DNA of 38,478 bases from SIG440 sp045647905. GTDB taxonomy: Bacteria > Bacillota > Clostridia > Monoglobales > Monoglobaceae. Shown in pieces: positions 37,891 through 38,478 of the stretch; positions within the stretch are counted from its first letter, which is position 1; each line of letters starts with the position of its first letter. The position numbers and the translations under genes are program-made. The stretch spans positions 1 to 38,478 of the forward strand of contig JAZRMZ010000147.1 of assembly GCA_045647905.1 (NCBI GenBank), in the 5' to 3' direction. Under the pieces are notes generated by a model. That model searched no databases, had not been told where the DNA came from, and saw nothing but the letters and a program-made list of their open reading frames with translations.

Positions 37891-38478
37891 ATGAAAGAAT
37901 GTTACAGAACGGTGAAGCATATTGCAACGGACGAGATTGTTGAAAAACGGTCAAGATTCATTGCGGATGTGAAGCCCGTTGAAACCGAGGAGGAGGCTGT
38001 TGCCTTCCTTGAGGAGATAAAAAAGAAATACTGGGATGCAAAGCATCATGTTTATGCATATGTCCTTGAAGAAAACAATATTCAGAGATACAGCGACGAT
38101 GGCGAGCCTGCGGGCACGGCGGGGGTGCCTGTTCTGGATATGATAAAAAAAGAGGGACTCAGCAATCTTATTGTTGTGGTCACAAGGTATTTTGGCGGAA
38201 TTCTTCTGGGTACGGGAGGTCTTGTTCACGCATATTCAAAATCTGCAAAGGTGGGTGTTGAGGCGGCTGAACCTGTTACAATGACCCTGTGCTGTGAGGT
38301 GACGGTGGAATGTGATTATTCACTTCTGGGAAAAATCCAGAGCGAGGCACTTGGAAAAGGATATGTTGTGAGTAATACGGATTATGCGGAAAATGTTAAA
38401 ATTTCGGTATTGGTGCCGACTTCAGAGGTTTTGAAGTTTGAGGCGGATATGATTGACAAAACCAATGGTCGTGTTGGT
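37891..38478 (+). CDS. YigZ/IMPACT family protein, 3' end outside window
   Basis: The first 196 codons of a YigZ/UPF0029 protein, running off the right edge. It has the N-terminal domain VEKRSRFIADVKPVETEEEA, KKYWDAKHHVYAYVLEENN, QRYSDDGEPAGTAGVPVLDM and VVTRYFGGILLGTGGLVHAY, followed by the start of the C-terminal DUF1949 ferredoxin-like domain (CCEVTVECDYSLLGKIQSEA). The family usually has about 210-215 residues, so little is missing. IMPACT relatives in eukaryotes modulate translation control; the bacterial role is unknown. AAAGGAG lies upstream of ATG 37891. Confidence 0.93.
   Translation, partial: MKECYRTVKHIATDEIVEKRSRFIADVKPVETEEEAVAFLEEIKKKYWDAKHHVYAYVLEENNIQRYSDDGEPAGTAGVPVLDMIKKEGLSNLIVVVTRYFGGILLGTGGLVHAYSKSAKVGVEAAEPVTMTLCCEVTVECDYSLLGKIQSEALGKGYVVSNTDYAENVKISVLVPTSEVLKFEADMIDKTNGRVG

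Overview
The window looks like chromosomal DNA of an anaerobic, spore-forming member of the Clostridia (Bacillota), most likely from the Oscillospirales/Ruminococcaceae neighbourhood. The order or family is inference. The class is well supported: there are sporulation genes (yabP, yabQ, pdaB, ytvI, spmA, spmB), a T-box and a glycine riboswitch, TTGACA/TATAAT promoters mostly with 17-bp spacers, strong AGGAGG ribosome-binding sites, zinc-binding forms of S14, L36, S4 and adenylate kinase, rpsD lying between rpsK and rpoA, and a rubrerythrin.

Layout. (1) 1-5.6 kb, + strand: the end of a mecA-like gene, the yabP-yabQ-divIC-yabR sporulation/division cluster, an NfeD/SPFH membrane pair, yebC, and a RelE/XRE toxin-antitoxin pair with its own promoter. 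(2) 5.6-16.8 kb, mostly - strand and accessory in character: a PdaB-type deacetylase, a two-OB-fold SSB-like gene (+), tRNA-Gly (+), a wrecked HTH gene between two palindromic repeat elements, rubrerythrin, lgt, a 760-residue HTH-cupin-acyl-CoA synthetase fusion behind a T-box leader, an AGCS amino-acid symporter behind a glycine riboswitch, ytvI and apgM. (3) 16.9-33.9 kb, + strand: the S10-spc-alpha ribosomal superoperon from rpsJ to rplQ, including secY, adk, map, infA and rpoA. It has one promoter and a structured leader before rpsJ, a second promoter before rpmJ, and a terminator after rplQ. (4) 33.9-38.5 kb, + strand: a palindrome-rich spacer, a HAD phosphatase, spmAB, a small unknown ORF with a CDP-alcohol phosphatidyltransferase and an AAC(3)-family acetyltransferase, and the start of a YigZ/IMPACT gene cut by the window edge.

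Spacers outside the ribosomal block carry a dispersed palindromic family with a core resembling GATTCTTCGC...GCTCAGAATGAC, seen at six loci. Two spacers also hold trains of consecutive perfect short hairpins. No member of the family lies in 17-33.9 kb. No CRISPR array, rRNA gene, transposase or prophage module was seen. The most unusual items are the T-box-controlled HTH-cupin-ligase fusion, whose specifier reads best as UUU (Phe), the MITE-like nested palindrome that abuts and appears to truncate an HTH gene, and the structured leader of the S10 operon with an attenuator-like hairpin.
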